Assembly (NCBI RefSeq): GCF_014650575.1
Contig: NZ_BMVF01000005.1
Coordinates: forward strand, 408,318 to 472,317
Reading direction: 5' to 3'
Origin: Streptomyces naganishii JCM 4654
GTDB taxonomy: Bacteria; Actinomycetota; Actinomycetes; Streptomycetales; Streptomycetaceae
DNA length: 64,000 nucleotides
Shown here: one piece after another, positions 25,791-33,046 of the stretch
How positions within the stretch are numbered: the stretch's first letter is position 1
How the letters are laid out: the number at the start of each line of letters is the position of its first letter
Notes under the pieces: generated by a model
Told to the model about the DNA's origin: nothing
Seen by the model: the letters and a program-made list of their open reading frames with translations, nothing else
The model's database searches: none
Position numbers and translations under genes: made by a program

Positions 25791-25807
25791 CTGCACATCA
25801 TTCGCAA
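25791..25807. promoter_or_regulatory. Nur-like nickel box before the NiCoT gene
   Basis: CTGCAC-N5-TCGCAA at 25791-25807 fits the Streptomyces Nur consensus (tTGCaa-N5-ttGCAA) as I recall it, in its TGC/GCA cores. It lies 83-99 bases before a nickel/cobalt transporter, an expected Nur target. A promoter assignment is not possible by eye. Confidence 0.45.
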
Positions 25808-25889
25808 GTACGGGATGATGGCACATGAGGCCGGGCCGCGCCCGTGCGCGCCCGGCCGGACCGCGCACCCGACGGAAAGACCCGACCCG

Positions 25890-27050
25890 ATGACGGCCGC
25901 CCCTGACTCCGCTCCGACCCTCCCCGCCCAGGCCGGGCGAAAGCCCCCGGCCTGGCACCGCGTCCTCGGCTCCATGACGCGGCAGGAGTGGGTCAGGGTC
26001 GGCGGAATGGCCGCCTTCGTGCTGGCTCTGCACGTCATCGGCTGGTTCACGCTGGCCGGGATCGTCGTGCCGGAGCACTACAGCGTCGGAGCGAAGTCCT
26101 TCGGCATCGGCGTCGGCGTCACCGCCTACACCCTGGGCATGCGGCACGCCTTCGACGCCGACCACATCGCCGCCATCGACAACACCACCCGCAAATTCAT
26201 GAACGAGGGGAAGCGGCCGCTGTCGACCGGCTTCTGGTTCTCCCTCGGCCACTCCAGCGTCGTCTTCGTGCTCGCCCTGCTGCTCTCCCTCGGCGTCAAG
26301 GCCCTGGCCGGCCCGGTCCGCGACGACAACTCCGCACTGCACGACGTCACCGGCCTGATCGGCACGACCGTCTCCGGCACCTTCCTCTACGTCATCGCCG
26401 CCATCAACCTCGTCATCCTGGCCGGCATCTGGAAGGTGTTCCGGCAGATGCGCTCCGGGCACTTCGACGAGGCGGCCCTCGAGGAGCAGCTGAACAACCG
26501 CGGCTTCATGAACCGCCTGCTCGGCCGCGTGATGAGCTCGATCACCAAGCCGTGGCAGATGTACCCCCTCGGCCTGCTCTTCGGCCTCGGCTTCGACACG
26601 GCCACCGAGATCGCGCTGCTGGTGCTCGCGGGCTCCGGCGCCGCCTCCGGACTGCCCTGGTACGCGATCCTGTGCCTGCCGGTGCTGTTCGCCGCGGGCA
26701 TGTCGCTGCTGGACACGATCGACGGCTCGTTCATGAACTTCGCCTACGGCTGGGCGTTCTCCAAGCCGGTCCGCAAGGTCTACTACAACCTCACCGTCAC
26801 CGGCCTGTCCGTCGCGGTCGCCCTGGTCATCGGCACCGTCGAGCTGCTGGGCCTGCTGGCGCAGAAGCTCGGGCTGCACGGCGTCTTCTGGGACTGGATC
26901 GCGGGCCTGGACCTCAACGTCGTCGGGTTCGTGATCGTCGGACTCTTCTTCGCCACCTGGATCCTCGCCCTGGTGGTGTGGAAGGCCGGCCGCATCGAGG
27001 AGAAGTGGACGGCGAACCTGGCCGCACCCGCCGAATCCGCGGCCGAGTAG
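25890..27050 (+). CDS. NiCoT-family nickel/cobalt transporter
   Basis: A 386-residue transporter of the HoxN/NixA/NhlF family with eight hydrophobic segments. The signature RHAFDADHIAAIDNTTR (H86 to H92 as HX4DH) in the second membrane segment binds the metal. The matching LGHSSVVF and LGFDTATEIALL segments are also present. The protein imports Ni2+ and/or Co2+. ATG 25890 is chosen because the family core follows and GGAAAG lies upstream; the longer frame from 25815 is low complexity. A Nur-like box precedes it. Nickel demand in this organism is explained by the hydrogenase-maturation genes 29 kb away. Confidence 0.92.
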   Translation: MTAAPDSAPTLPAQAGRKPPAWHRVLGSMTRQEWVRVGGMAAFVLALHVIGWFTLAGIVVPEHYSVGAKSFGIGVGVTAYTLGMRHAFDADHIAAIDNTTRKFMNEGKRPLSTGFWFSLGHSSVVFVLALLLSLGVKALAGPVRDDNSALHDVTGLIGTTVSGTFLYVIAAINLVILAGIWKVFRQMRSGHFDEAALEEQLNNRGFMNRLLGRVMSSITKPWQMYPLGLLFGLGFDTATEIALLVLAGSGAASGLPWYAILCLPVLFAAGMSLLDTIDGSFMNFAYGWAFSKPVRKVYYNLTVTGLSVAVALVIGTVELLGLLAQKLGLHGVFWDWIAGLDLNVVGFVIVGLFFATWILALVVWKAGRIEEKWTANLAAPAESAAE

Positions 27051-27075
27051 CGCCCGGGCGCCCCCGGCCCGGGAT

Positions 27076-27139
27076 CCTCCGGATCGGGACGGCCCCCGGA
27101 TCGGGACGGCCACCGGATCCTCCCGGATTGGGACGGCCC
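27076..27139. repeat. Imperfect direct repeats downstream of the NiCoT gene
   Basis: Three imperfect copies of a CCGGATCGGGACGGCC-like unit lie between the transporter stop and the DUF5709 gene. No coding or hairpin role is evident. Confidence 0.55.
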
Positions 27140-27213
27140 TGGCGGGAAACGCGGATGCCGACAGCCGTGACACCGGCACCGGCATACCGTTGCCGCCGCG
27201 AGGGAGGAAACCC

Positions 27214-27699
27214 GTGAGCACCGATCCGATGGCCGACGACGCCTACCAGCCCACCGGGGGCAACGAGGAGCAGGAGGACGCCGCGCCGCTGGACATGCAG
27301 GACGCGGTGGGGGAGCGGACGTACGACGAGACCCTCGACGAGGGGTACTCCCCGCCGGAGAAGCCGCTGGGCGTCAACAAGTACGGCACCACGGCCTCCG
27401 AGCAGCACGAGGGCGAGAGCCTGGACCAGCGCCTGGCCCAGGAGCGGCCCGACGTGGGAGTGCCGGAGGGCGACGGCGTCGGGGACCTGCCCGGCGGCGA
27501 GGGCGAGCCGGTCGACCCCGAGGCCGGCACGGAACGCGCCGGACGCCTGGTCGCCCCGGACGAGGGCGCCCACCCCGACACCACCAAGGACGAGATCGCC
27601 GAGGACGTGGGCATCGACGCCGGCGCCGCCGGAGCCGAGGAGGCCGCCGTGCACGTGGTCGAGGACGAGGACGCGTTCCCCGACGAGCCCCGCCCCTGA
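27214..27699 (+). CDS. DUF5709 family protein
   Basis: A 161-residue, strongly acidic soluble protein. The DUF5709 core is clear: TYDETLDEGYSPPEKPLGVN, then KYGTTASEQHEGESLDQRLA. The rest is Glu/Asp/Gly-rich with no membrane segment or catalytic motif, and likely to be disordered. The family is abundant in streptomycetes and its function is unknown. GTG 27214 is preferred because GAGGGAGGAAA lies just upstream; ATG 27229 is an alternative. A hairpin at 27702-27721 follows the stop. Confidence 0.85.
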   Translation: MSTDPMADDAYQPTGGNEEQEDAAPLDMQDAVGERTYDETLDEGYSPPEKPLGVNKYGTTASEQHEGESLDQRLAQERPDVGVPEGDGVGDLPGGEGEPVDPEAGTERAGRLVAPDEGAHPDTTKDEIAEDVGIDAGAAGAEEAAVHVVEDEDAFPDEPRP

Positions 27700-27701
27700 C
27701 G

Positions 27702-27721
27702 GCCCCGGTCCCCGCCGGGGC
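27702..27721. terminator. Convergent hairpin between DUF5709 and sthA
   Basis: GCCCCGG (27702-27708) and CCGGGGC (27715-27721) form a perfect 7-bp stem with a 6-base loop in the 35-base gap between two convergent genes. There is no T-run. It may end transcription from both sides. Confidence 0.5.
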
Positions 27722-27734
27722 GCGTGGGCGCGGG

Positions 27735-29138
27735 TCAGTCGCCGAGGCGGTCGATCTGGCGGAGCTTGTTCGTGGCGTCCAGGGCGGCGACCTTGTACGA
27801 CTCCGCGAGGGTCGGATAGTTGAACACCGCGTCGACGAGGTAGTCGACGGTGCCGCCGCAGCCCATCACCGTCTGCCCGATGTGGATGAGCTCGGTGGCC
27901 CCGGTGCCGAAGCAGTGCACCCCGAGCAGCGTGCGGTCCTGCGGGGAGACCAGCAGCTTGAGCATGCCGTGCGCGTCGCCGATGATCTGCCCGCGGGCCA
28001 GCTCCCGGTAGCGGGAGACGCCCACCTCGAACGGCACCCGGTCCTCGGTGAGTTGTTCCTCCGTGCGCCCCACGAAGCTGATCTCGGGGATCGTGTAGAT
28101 CCCGATCGGCTGGAGCCCGTCCATCCGGCCCACCGGCTCCCCGCACGCGTGGTACGCCGCCGCCCGGCCCTGCTCCATCGAGGTCGCCGCGAGGGCGGGG
28201 AAGCCGATGACGTCGCCGACCGCGTAGATGTGCGGGACCTGTGTGCGGTAGTGCTCGTCCACGGTGATCCGGCCGCGCGTGTCGGCGGTCAACCCGGCCT
28301 TGCCGAGGTCGAGTTCGTCGGTCAGCCCCTGCCGTCCGGCCGAGTACATCACCGCGTCGGCCGGTATCCTCTTGCCGCTCTCCAGAACGGTCAGGGTGCC
28401 GTTGCTGTGCCGCTCCACGGCGGCCACCGTCTCCCCGAACCGGAAGGTGACGGCCAGGTCCCGCAGGTGGTAGCGGAGCGACTCGACGATCTCGGCGTCG
28501 CACATGTCGAGCATGGCCGGCCGCCGCTCCACCACGGTCACCCTGCTGCCGAGCGCGGCGAACATGGAGGCGTACTCCATGCCGATCACGCCGGCGCCGA
28601 CGATGACCATCGAGCGCGGCACCCGCTCCAGTTCGAGCACGTTGTCGGAGTCCATGATGGTGCGCCCGTCGAACGCCACGCTGTCCGGCCGCGCCGGGCG
28701 GGTGCCGGTCGCGATCACGATGTGCTCGGCGCTCAACACGCGTTCGTGGCCGGTGACTTCACGCAGCGCCACGGTGTGGTCGTCGACGAAGCGGCCGGTG
28801 CCGGCGAACAGTGACACGTGGTTGCGGGAGAGCTGGCTGCGGATGACGTCCACCTCGCGGCCGACGACGTGCCGGGTGCGCGCGGTCAGGTCGGCGACCG
28901 TGATGTCGTCCTTGAGGCGGTAGCTCTGCCCGTACAGATCGCGCTGGGTGAGGCCGGTCAGGTACAGCACGGCCTCGCGCAGGGTCTTGGAGGGGATGGT
29001 GCCGGTGTGGATGGAGACGCCGCCGACCATGTCGGGGCTGTCGGCGACGGCGACCCGGCGGCCCAGCTTGGCCGCGGCGATGGCGGCCTTCTGGCCGCCC
29101 GGTCCGGATCCGATGACGAGCATGTCGAAGTCGGGCAC
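27735..29138 (-). CDS. sthA: Soluble pyridine nucleotide transhydrogenase (Si-specific)
   Basis: A 467-residue flavoprotein disulfide-reductase-fold enzyme. The FAD-binding motif is [20 protein letters not shown]. Where related disulfide reductases have the redox CxxxxC, it reads [18 protein letters not shown] with no cysteine pair, the hallmark of SthA. The NAD(P)-binding motif is [20 protein letters not shown], and the C-terminal dimerisation domain ends [16 protein letters not shown]. It transfers hydride from NADPH to NAD+. The gene starts at ATG 29138 and lies between a convergent DUF5709 gene and a small unknown gene on the same strand. Confidence 0.93.
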   Translation of the reverse strand: MPDFDMLVIGSGPGGQKAAIAAAKLGRRVAVADSPDMVGGVSIHTGTIPSKTLREAVLYLTGLTQRDLYGQSYRLKDDITVADLTARTRHVVGREVDVIRSQLSRNHVSLFAGTGRFVDDHTVALREVTGHERVLSAEHIVIATGTRPARPDSVAFDGRTIMDSDNVLELERVPRSMVIVGAGVIGMEYASMFAALGSRVTVVERRPAMLDMCDAEIVESLRYHLRDLAVTFRFGETVAAVERHSNGTLTVLESGKRIPADAVMYSAGRQGLTDELDLGKAGLTADTRGRITVDEHYRTQVPHIYAVGDVIGFPALAATSMEQGRAAAYHACGEPVGRMDGLQPIGIYTIPEISFVGRTEEQLTEDRVPFEVGVSRYRELARGQIIGDAHGMLKLLVSPQDRTLLGVHCFGTGATELIHIGQTVMGCGGTVDYLVDAVFNYPTLAESYKVAALDATNKLRQIDRLGD

Positions 29139-29175
29139 GCCCCGGAGTCTGGCAGCACGAAGCCCCCCAGTGGAA

Positions 29176-29200
29176 GGGACCGGAGCGGAACTCCGGCCCC
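29176..29200. terminator. Imperfect hairpin upstream of sthA
   Basis: GGGACCGGAG and CTCCGGCCCC form a 10-bp stem with one mismatch and a 5-base loop between the small gene and sthA. It may terminate transcription of the small gene. Confidence 0.4.
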
Positions 29201-29243
29201 TCCACGTGCCCGGCCCCGGCGCCGTGAGGCCTGGGCGGTCCGG

Positions 29244-29450
29244 CTAGGGCAGCAGCTTGTCCAGGGCGGCCGGGCCCTCCGTCTCGATCTTGTGCCTGGC
29301 CCACTCGAGGTTGCGCGGGGTGATGTCGCGGCCCGCGGCCAGCACCACGTCCTCCGGTGAGACGTCGGTGCCGGTGCGGGCGTGGAGCACATTGTCCGGG
29401 GTGCACCGGTCCTCGGACGAACGGGATGCATCGGGTTGTGGCGTCGACAT
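29244..29450 (-). CDS. Small conserved protein of unknown function
   Basis: A 68-residue soluble protein starting at ATG 29450 with GAGGAGG four bases upstream. It ends with a well-formed stretch, DVVLAAGRDITPRNLEWARHK, that looks like a helical domain, but I do not assign a family. The strong ribosome-binding site and codon use like the neighbours argue that it is real. It lies divergent from the GH15 gene. Confidence 0.7.
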   Translation of the reverse strand: MSTPQPDASRSSEDRCTPDNVLHARTGTDVSPEDVVLAAGRDITPRNLEWARHKIETEGPAALDKLLP

Positions 29451-29765
29451 GTGTCCTCCTCGGGTCCGGCCGTGTCCCGCCCGGGTCCGGACTGCGCGGC
29501 CGCGCCGCGGAAGCGGGACCTCCTCCCACGATTGCCCTCCCGGCCGCACCGTGCATCCGGAAGGGCCCCGGCACCCGCCCGGGTCCGCGGGAACTTCGGG
29601 CGTCATGCCCCGTGGGGTACCTGCCGGCCGCGCCGGGAAACCTCCGCGCGGGCCGTCCGCCGCCGAGCCTTCCGGCCGCGCGCACCTAAGCTGGAAGAGC
29701 CGGAGGAGGCGGCCCGGCCGCGGGCTCCGGCACCGCCCGCGCGCCCCGCGAGAAAGGCCGTCGCG
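29451..29765. other. Divergent intergenic region before the GH15 gene
   Basis: These 315 bases separate the small minus-strand gene from the GH15 gene. I see no gene and no clear operator. Two promoters reading outwards are expected. Confidence 0.5.
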
Positions 29766-31628
29766 ATGGCCGAGACCCCCAGCCGCGCACCCGGTCCGGG
29801 CCTGCCCGGCCGCGCACCCCATCCGGGCCTGCCCCGCTACGTGCCGATCGCCGATCACGGGCTGATCGGCGATCTGCGCAGTGTCGCCCTGGTCGGCTCC
29901 AACGGCACGATCGACTGGTACTGCTGCCCCTCCTTCGACGATCCGAGCGTCTTCGCCGCCGTCCTGGACGCCGAGCGCGGCGGCTGCTTCGATCTCGCCG
30001 CCGCCGAGACGGCGCGCACCAAGCAGTTCTACTTCCCCGACACCAACGTGCTGATCACCCGCTTCTTCGCCGAGGACGGCGTGGGCGAGGTGCAGGACTT
30101 CATGCCGGTGACCGGCGAGGGCGGCGAGGCCGAGCGGCACCGCCTCATCCGCCGCGTGCTGTGCGTGCGCGGCACCATGCCGTTCCGGGCCCGGGTGGCG
30201 CCCCGCTTCAACTACGGCGCCGACCCGCACACCGTGCGCACCGAGGGCCGTGTGGTCCTCTTCGAGTCGCCGCAACGGGCCCTGTCGCTCACGGCCACCG
30301 TGCCCCTGGAGACCCAAGGGCCCGACGCCTTCGCGGAGTTCAAGCTGACCGAGGGCGAGTCGGCCGTCTTCGCCCTGGACCAGGTCGGCGGCGACGTGGC
30401 CCCGCGCCGCTGCGCCGCCACCGAGGCCGAGGAGCAGTTCGCGGCGACGGTCGCCTACTGGCGGCGCTGGCTCGCACAGTCCCGCTACCGGGGCCGCTGG
30501 CGCGAGATGGTCCACCGCTCCGCCCTCACCCTGAAGCTGCTCACCTACGCCCCCACCGGCGCCATCGTCGCCGCGCCCACCACCAGCCTGCCCGAGCGGC
30601 TCGGCGGCGAGCGCAACTGGGACTACCGCTACGTGTGGGTGCGCGACGCCGCGTTCGCCGTGTACGCCCTGCTGCGCCTCGGCTTCAGCGGCGAGGCGGC
30701 GGCCTTCATGCGCTTCGTGACCCGTCACATCAGCCCGGGCGACGGCAAGGCGACCGGCCCCTTGCAGATCATGTACGGCATCGACGGCCGCACCGACCTT
30801 CCCGAACGCGAACTCCCGCACCTGGAGGGCCACCAGGGCTCGGCCCCCGTCCGCATAGGCAACGCCGCCGCCGGACAGCTCCAGCTCGACATCTACGGCG
30901 CGCTGATCGACTCGATCTACCTCTACGACCGGTGGGCCGAGCCGATCTCCAGCGGGCAGTGGGACGACGTGTGCGCGCTCGTGGACTGGGTGTGCGAGAA
31001 CTGGGACCAGCCCGACGAGGGCGTCTGGGAGACCCGCGGCGGCCGCAAGAACTTCCTGTACTCGCGGCTGATGTGCTGGGTGGCCGTCGAACGCGCGATC
31101 CGGCTGGCCAACCACCGCGGCCTGCCCGCCGACCTGCTCCGCTGGCAGCGCACCCGCGACGGCATCTACCGCCGCATCATGGACCACGGCTGGTCGGCCG
31201 AGCGGCAGGCCTTCGTGCAGTACGAGGACGCGGACGTGCTCGACGCCGCCGTGCTGATGATGCCGCTGGCGAAGTTCATCGCGCCCACGGACCCCAAGTG
31301 GCTCTCCACCCTCGACGCGCTCACCGAGGACCTGGTCTCCGACTCGCTGGTCTACCGCTACGACCCCGGCGCGAGCCCCGACGGCCTCAGCGGCGAGGAG
31401 GGCACGTTCTCCATCTGCTCGTTCTGGTACGTCGAGGCCCTCACCCGGGCCGGCCGCCTCGACGAGGCCCGGCTGGCCTTCGAGAAGATGCTCACCTACG
31501 CCAACCACCTCGGCCTGTTCGCAGAGGAGATCGGCCGCACCGGCGAACAGCAGGGCAACTTCCCGCAGGCCTTCACCCACCTGTCCCTCATCAGCGCCGC
31601 CTACAACCTGGACCGGGCCCTTGGATGA
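29766..31628 (+). CDS. Glycoside hydrolase family 15 (glucoamylase/trehalase-like)
   Basis: A 620-residue GH15 enzyme. After a 25-residue Pro-rich tail comes the N-terminal beta-sandwich (YVPIADHGLIGDLRSVALVG). The barrel follows, with the family's signature ERNWDYRYVWVRDAAFAVYA and the general acid in GVWETRGG (E422). GTFSICSFWYVEAL near residue 550 matches the second catalytic region. No signal peptide is seen, so it acts inside the cell. Actinobacterial members are often trehalases, but others act on malto-oligosaccharides, and the substrate is not decided here. ATG 29766 has AAAGG upstream. The gene could supply glucose alongside the GH65 phosphorylase 14 kb away. Confidence 0.9.
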   Translation: MAETPSRAPGPGLPGRAPHPGLPRYVPIADHGLIGDLRSVALVGSNGTIDWYCCPSFDDPSVFAAVLDAERGGCFDLAAAETARTKQFYFPDTNVLITRFFAEDGVGEVQDFMPVTGEGGEAERHRLIRRVLCVRGTMPFRARVAPRFNYGADPHTVRTEGRVVLFESPQRALSLTATVPLETQGPDAFAEFKLTEGESAVFALDQVGGDVAPRRCAATEAEEQFAATVAYWRRWLAQSRYRGRWREMVHRSALTLKLLTYAPTGAIVAAPTTSLPERLGGERNWDYRYVWVRDAAFAVYALLRLGFSGEAAAFMRFVTRHISPGDGKATGPLQIMYGIDGRTDLPERELPHLEGHQGSAPVRIGNAAAGQLQLDIYGALIDSIYLYDRWAEPISSGQWDDVCALVDWVCENWDQPDEGVWETRGGRKNFLYSRLMCWVAVERAIRLANHRGLPADLLRWQRTRDGIYRRIMDHGWSAERQAFVQYEDADVLDAAVLMMPLAKFIAPTDPKWLSTLDALTEDLVSDSLVYRYDPGASPDGLSGEEGTFSICSFWYVEALTRAGRLDEARLAFEKMLTYANHLGLFAEEIGRTGEQQGNFPQAFTHLSLISAAYNLDRALG

Positions 31629-31716
31629 CGTCCCGTGTGTGTGCCGCGGCGGGCGAGGGTACCCGGCGTGGCACCGAAGACGGATCTTCAAGACCCCCAC
31701 CGAGGAGGAGGCCCGC

Positions 31717-31953
31717 ATGACGAGCGGTACCGAGACCGGTGACGTCACCGGTACGCGGGACAAGGACTACAACCTGGTCTGGTACGTCGAGGCGTGCCTG
31801 AGCAACGCCCTGCGCCTGGAGCAGTACATCCAGGACGCGGAGCGCGAGAAGGACAACGAGGTCGTGGAACTGTTCCGCAAGGCCCAGGCGGACAGCCGCA
31901 AGGGCGCGGAGCTGGGCAAGCAGTTGCTCAAGCAGCGCCTGAACGGCGGCTGA
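31717..31953 (+). CDS. Small conserved helical protein of unknown function
   Basis: A 78-residue soluble protein with GAGGAGG about ten bases before ATG 31717. From residue 17 it reads YNLVWYVEACLSNALRLEQ and then an amphipathic helix ending LLKQRL, with no cysteine or signal peptide. I cannot name a family; the pattern suggests a helical hairpin or dimer. It follows the GH15 gene by 88 bases and may share its transcript. A long hairpin follows its stop. Confidence 0.72.
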   Translation: MTSGTETGDVTGTRDKDYNLVWYVEACLSNALRLEQYIQDAEREKDNEVVELFRKAQADSRKGAELGKQLLKQRLNGG

Positions 31954-31964
31954 CGGCGCGCGCA

Positions 31965-32014
31965 CCGGGCCGGCCCGGGTCCCCAGGACGGGAGACCCAC
32001 CCGGGCCGGCCCGG
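31965..32014. terminator. Convergent terminator with perfect 16-bp stem
   Basis: CCGGGCCGGCCCGGGT (31965-31980) and its reverse complement (31999-32014) form a perfect 16-bp stem with an 18-base loop. A third copy of the core lies at 32026-32037. It sits between the small plus-strand gene and the chitosanase stop and can serve both. Confidence 0.65.
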
Positions 32015-32046
32015 CATGTGCGCGCGGGCCGGCCCGGACCGGGGGC

Positions 32047-32889
32047 TCAGCCGATGTGGTACGGGTCCCCGTACACCTTCCAGTCCAGCGGCGTCCTCAG
32101 ATCCAGGTTGCCCTTGCGCAGGAACACCCGCTGCTCGGTGTCGACCCTGCTGGTGTCGCTGTGCGCCTCCTCCTGCTTCATGGCCCACACGCGCGCGTCG
32201 AGGAACGCGTCGAGGTACTTCACCTCGTCACCGCCCTGGGCCGGCGGCTTGGCGCTGCGCAGCGCCCGCTTGCGGATGTTGCGGAAGCTGGTGGGGTCGT
32301 CGCCGTCGCCGTGCATGACGAGCGCGTCGTAGTAGGCGAACTGGCCGAGCGCGCGCAGCCCGTCCGACTTGCCCTGTGCTACGGCCGGGTTGAAGTAGAC
32401 GCGGTCCCGCTCGTCGTTCTGCGCCTGCTGGAAGGCGGTGTCCTGCGCGGCCTTGCGCCAGTCCCTGGGGTAGTCGGGATCGAGGCCGTCGTGCGAGTCG
32501 CTGCCGTTGACCCGGCGCAGGGCGGGCAGGTACTTGGCGAGCACGTTGCCGGGCCGGCGGTCGGTGTAGAGCTGCACCAGGTCGAGCATGTCGCCGGTGC
32601 CGGAGCAGAAGCCGATGATTCCGGCGGTGTAGCCGCGCCCGTCGCCGATGTCCTCGATGTACTTGTACTGCGCCTTCCAGTCGAGCGAGGAGTTCTCCGC
32701 GCTCGAGACGAGCTGCATGGCGATCTCCTTCTTCGCCGGGTCGTCCAGGCCGGTCCCGGCCGCGGGCGCCGCCGCGACATGGGTGGCCTTCAGCAGGGGC
32801 AGGGCGGCGACGGAGGCGCCGAGAACGGCGAGGACGGCGCGGCGGGAGGCGCCGGGCCTGGCGGCCCGGCCGGGGTTCGGATGCACCAT
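32047..32889 (-). CDS. csnA: GH46 chitosanase, secreted
   Basis: A 280-residue family 46 chitosanase. The N-terminus ASRRAVLAVLGASVAALPLL is a twin-arginine-like export signal. The mature enzyme starts near AAPAAGTGLDD. The catalytic pair is E65 in SSAENSSLDW and D83 in EDIGDGRGYT; their 18-residue spacing matches E22/D40 of the Streptomyces sp. N174 enzyme. It hydrolyses chitosan outside the cell. ATG 32889 has GGAG just upstream. An imperfect palindrome at 32950-32970 lies 61-81 bases upstream and is a likely repressor site, perhaps for a CsnR-like ROK regulator known for other csnA genes; none is encoded nearby. Confidence 0.94.
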   Translation of the reverse strand: MVHPNPGRAARPGASRRAVLAVLGASVAALPLLKATHVAAAPAAGTGLDDPAKKEIAMQLVSSAENSSLDWKAQYKYIEDIGDGRGYTAGIIGFCSGTGDMLDLVQLYTDRRPGNVLAKYLPALRRVNGSDSHDGLDPDYPRDWRKAAQDTAFQQAQNDERDRVYFNPAVAQGKSDGLRALGQFAYYDALVMHGDGDDPTSFRNIRKRALRSAKPPAQGGDEVKYLDAFLDARVWAMKQEEAHSDTSRVDTEQRVFLRKGNLDLRTPLDWKVYGDPYHIG

Positions 32890-32949
32890 GGGGGCTCCAA
32901 GTGAGGGTGGGGGGCTGGGAGTTGCTCGGACGTTGGTCCGTACCGGTAC

Positions 32950-32970
32950 TGACAGGAAGGTTTACTATCA
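32950..32970. promoter_or_regulatory. Imperfect palindrome upstream of csnA
   Basis: This 21-base element reads TGACAGGAAG at its left and TTTACTATCA at its right with one base between. Half-sites TGA.AG.AA and TT.CT.TCA are inverted. It lies 61-81 bases before csnA. A role as the chitosanase operator is inferred. Confidence 0.5.
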
Positions 32971-33046
32971 GAGCTTCGAACGTGCGGACATCCATCGCAC
33001 GGGAATTTCGTAGGAACGAACGAGAGAGGCGGGCCGGGGGGCGCGG

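Noticed and set aside
25734..25889. Possible cobalamin riboswitch before the NiCoT gene
   Set aside because: The leader is short and has no recognisable B12-box-like element; a Nur-like site fits better.
29244..31763. 839-residue minus-strand frame
   Set aside because: It is the shadow of GH15 on the other strand; only its last 68 codons, starting at ATG 29450, look real.
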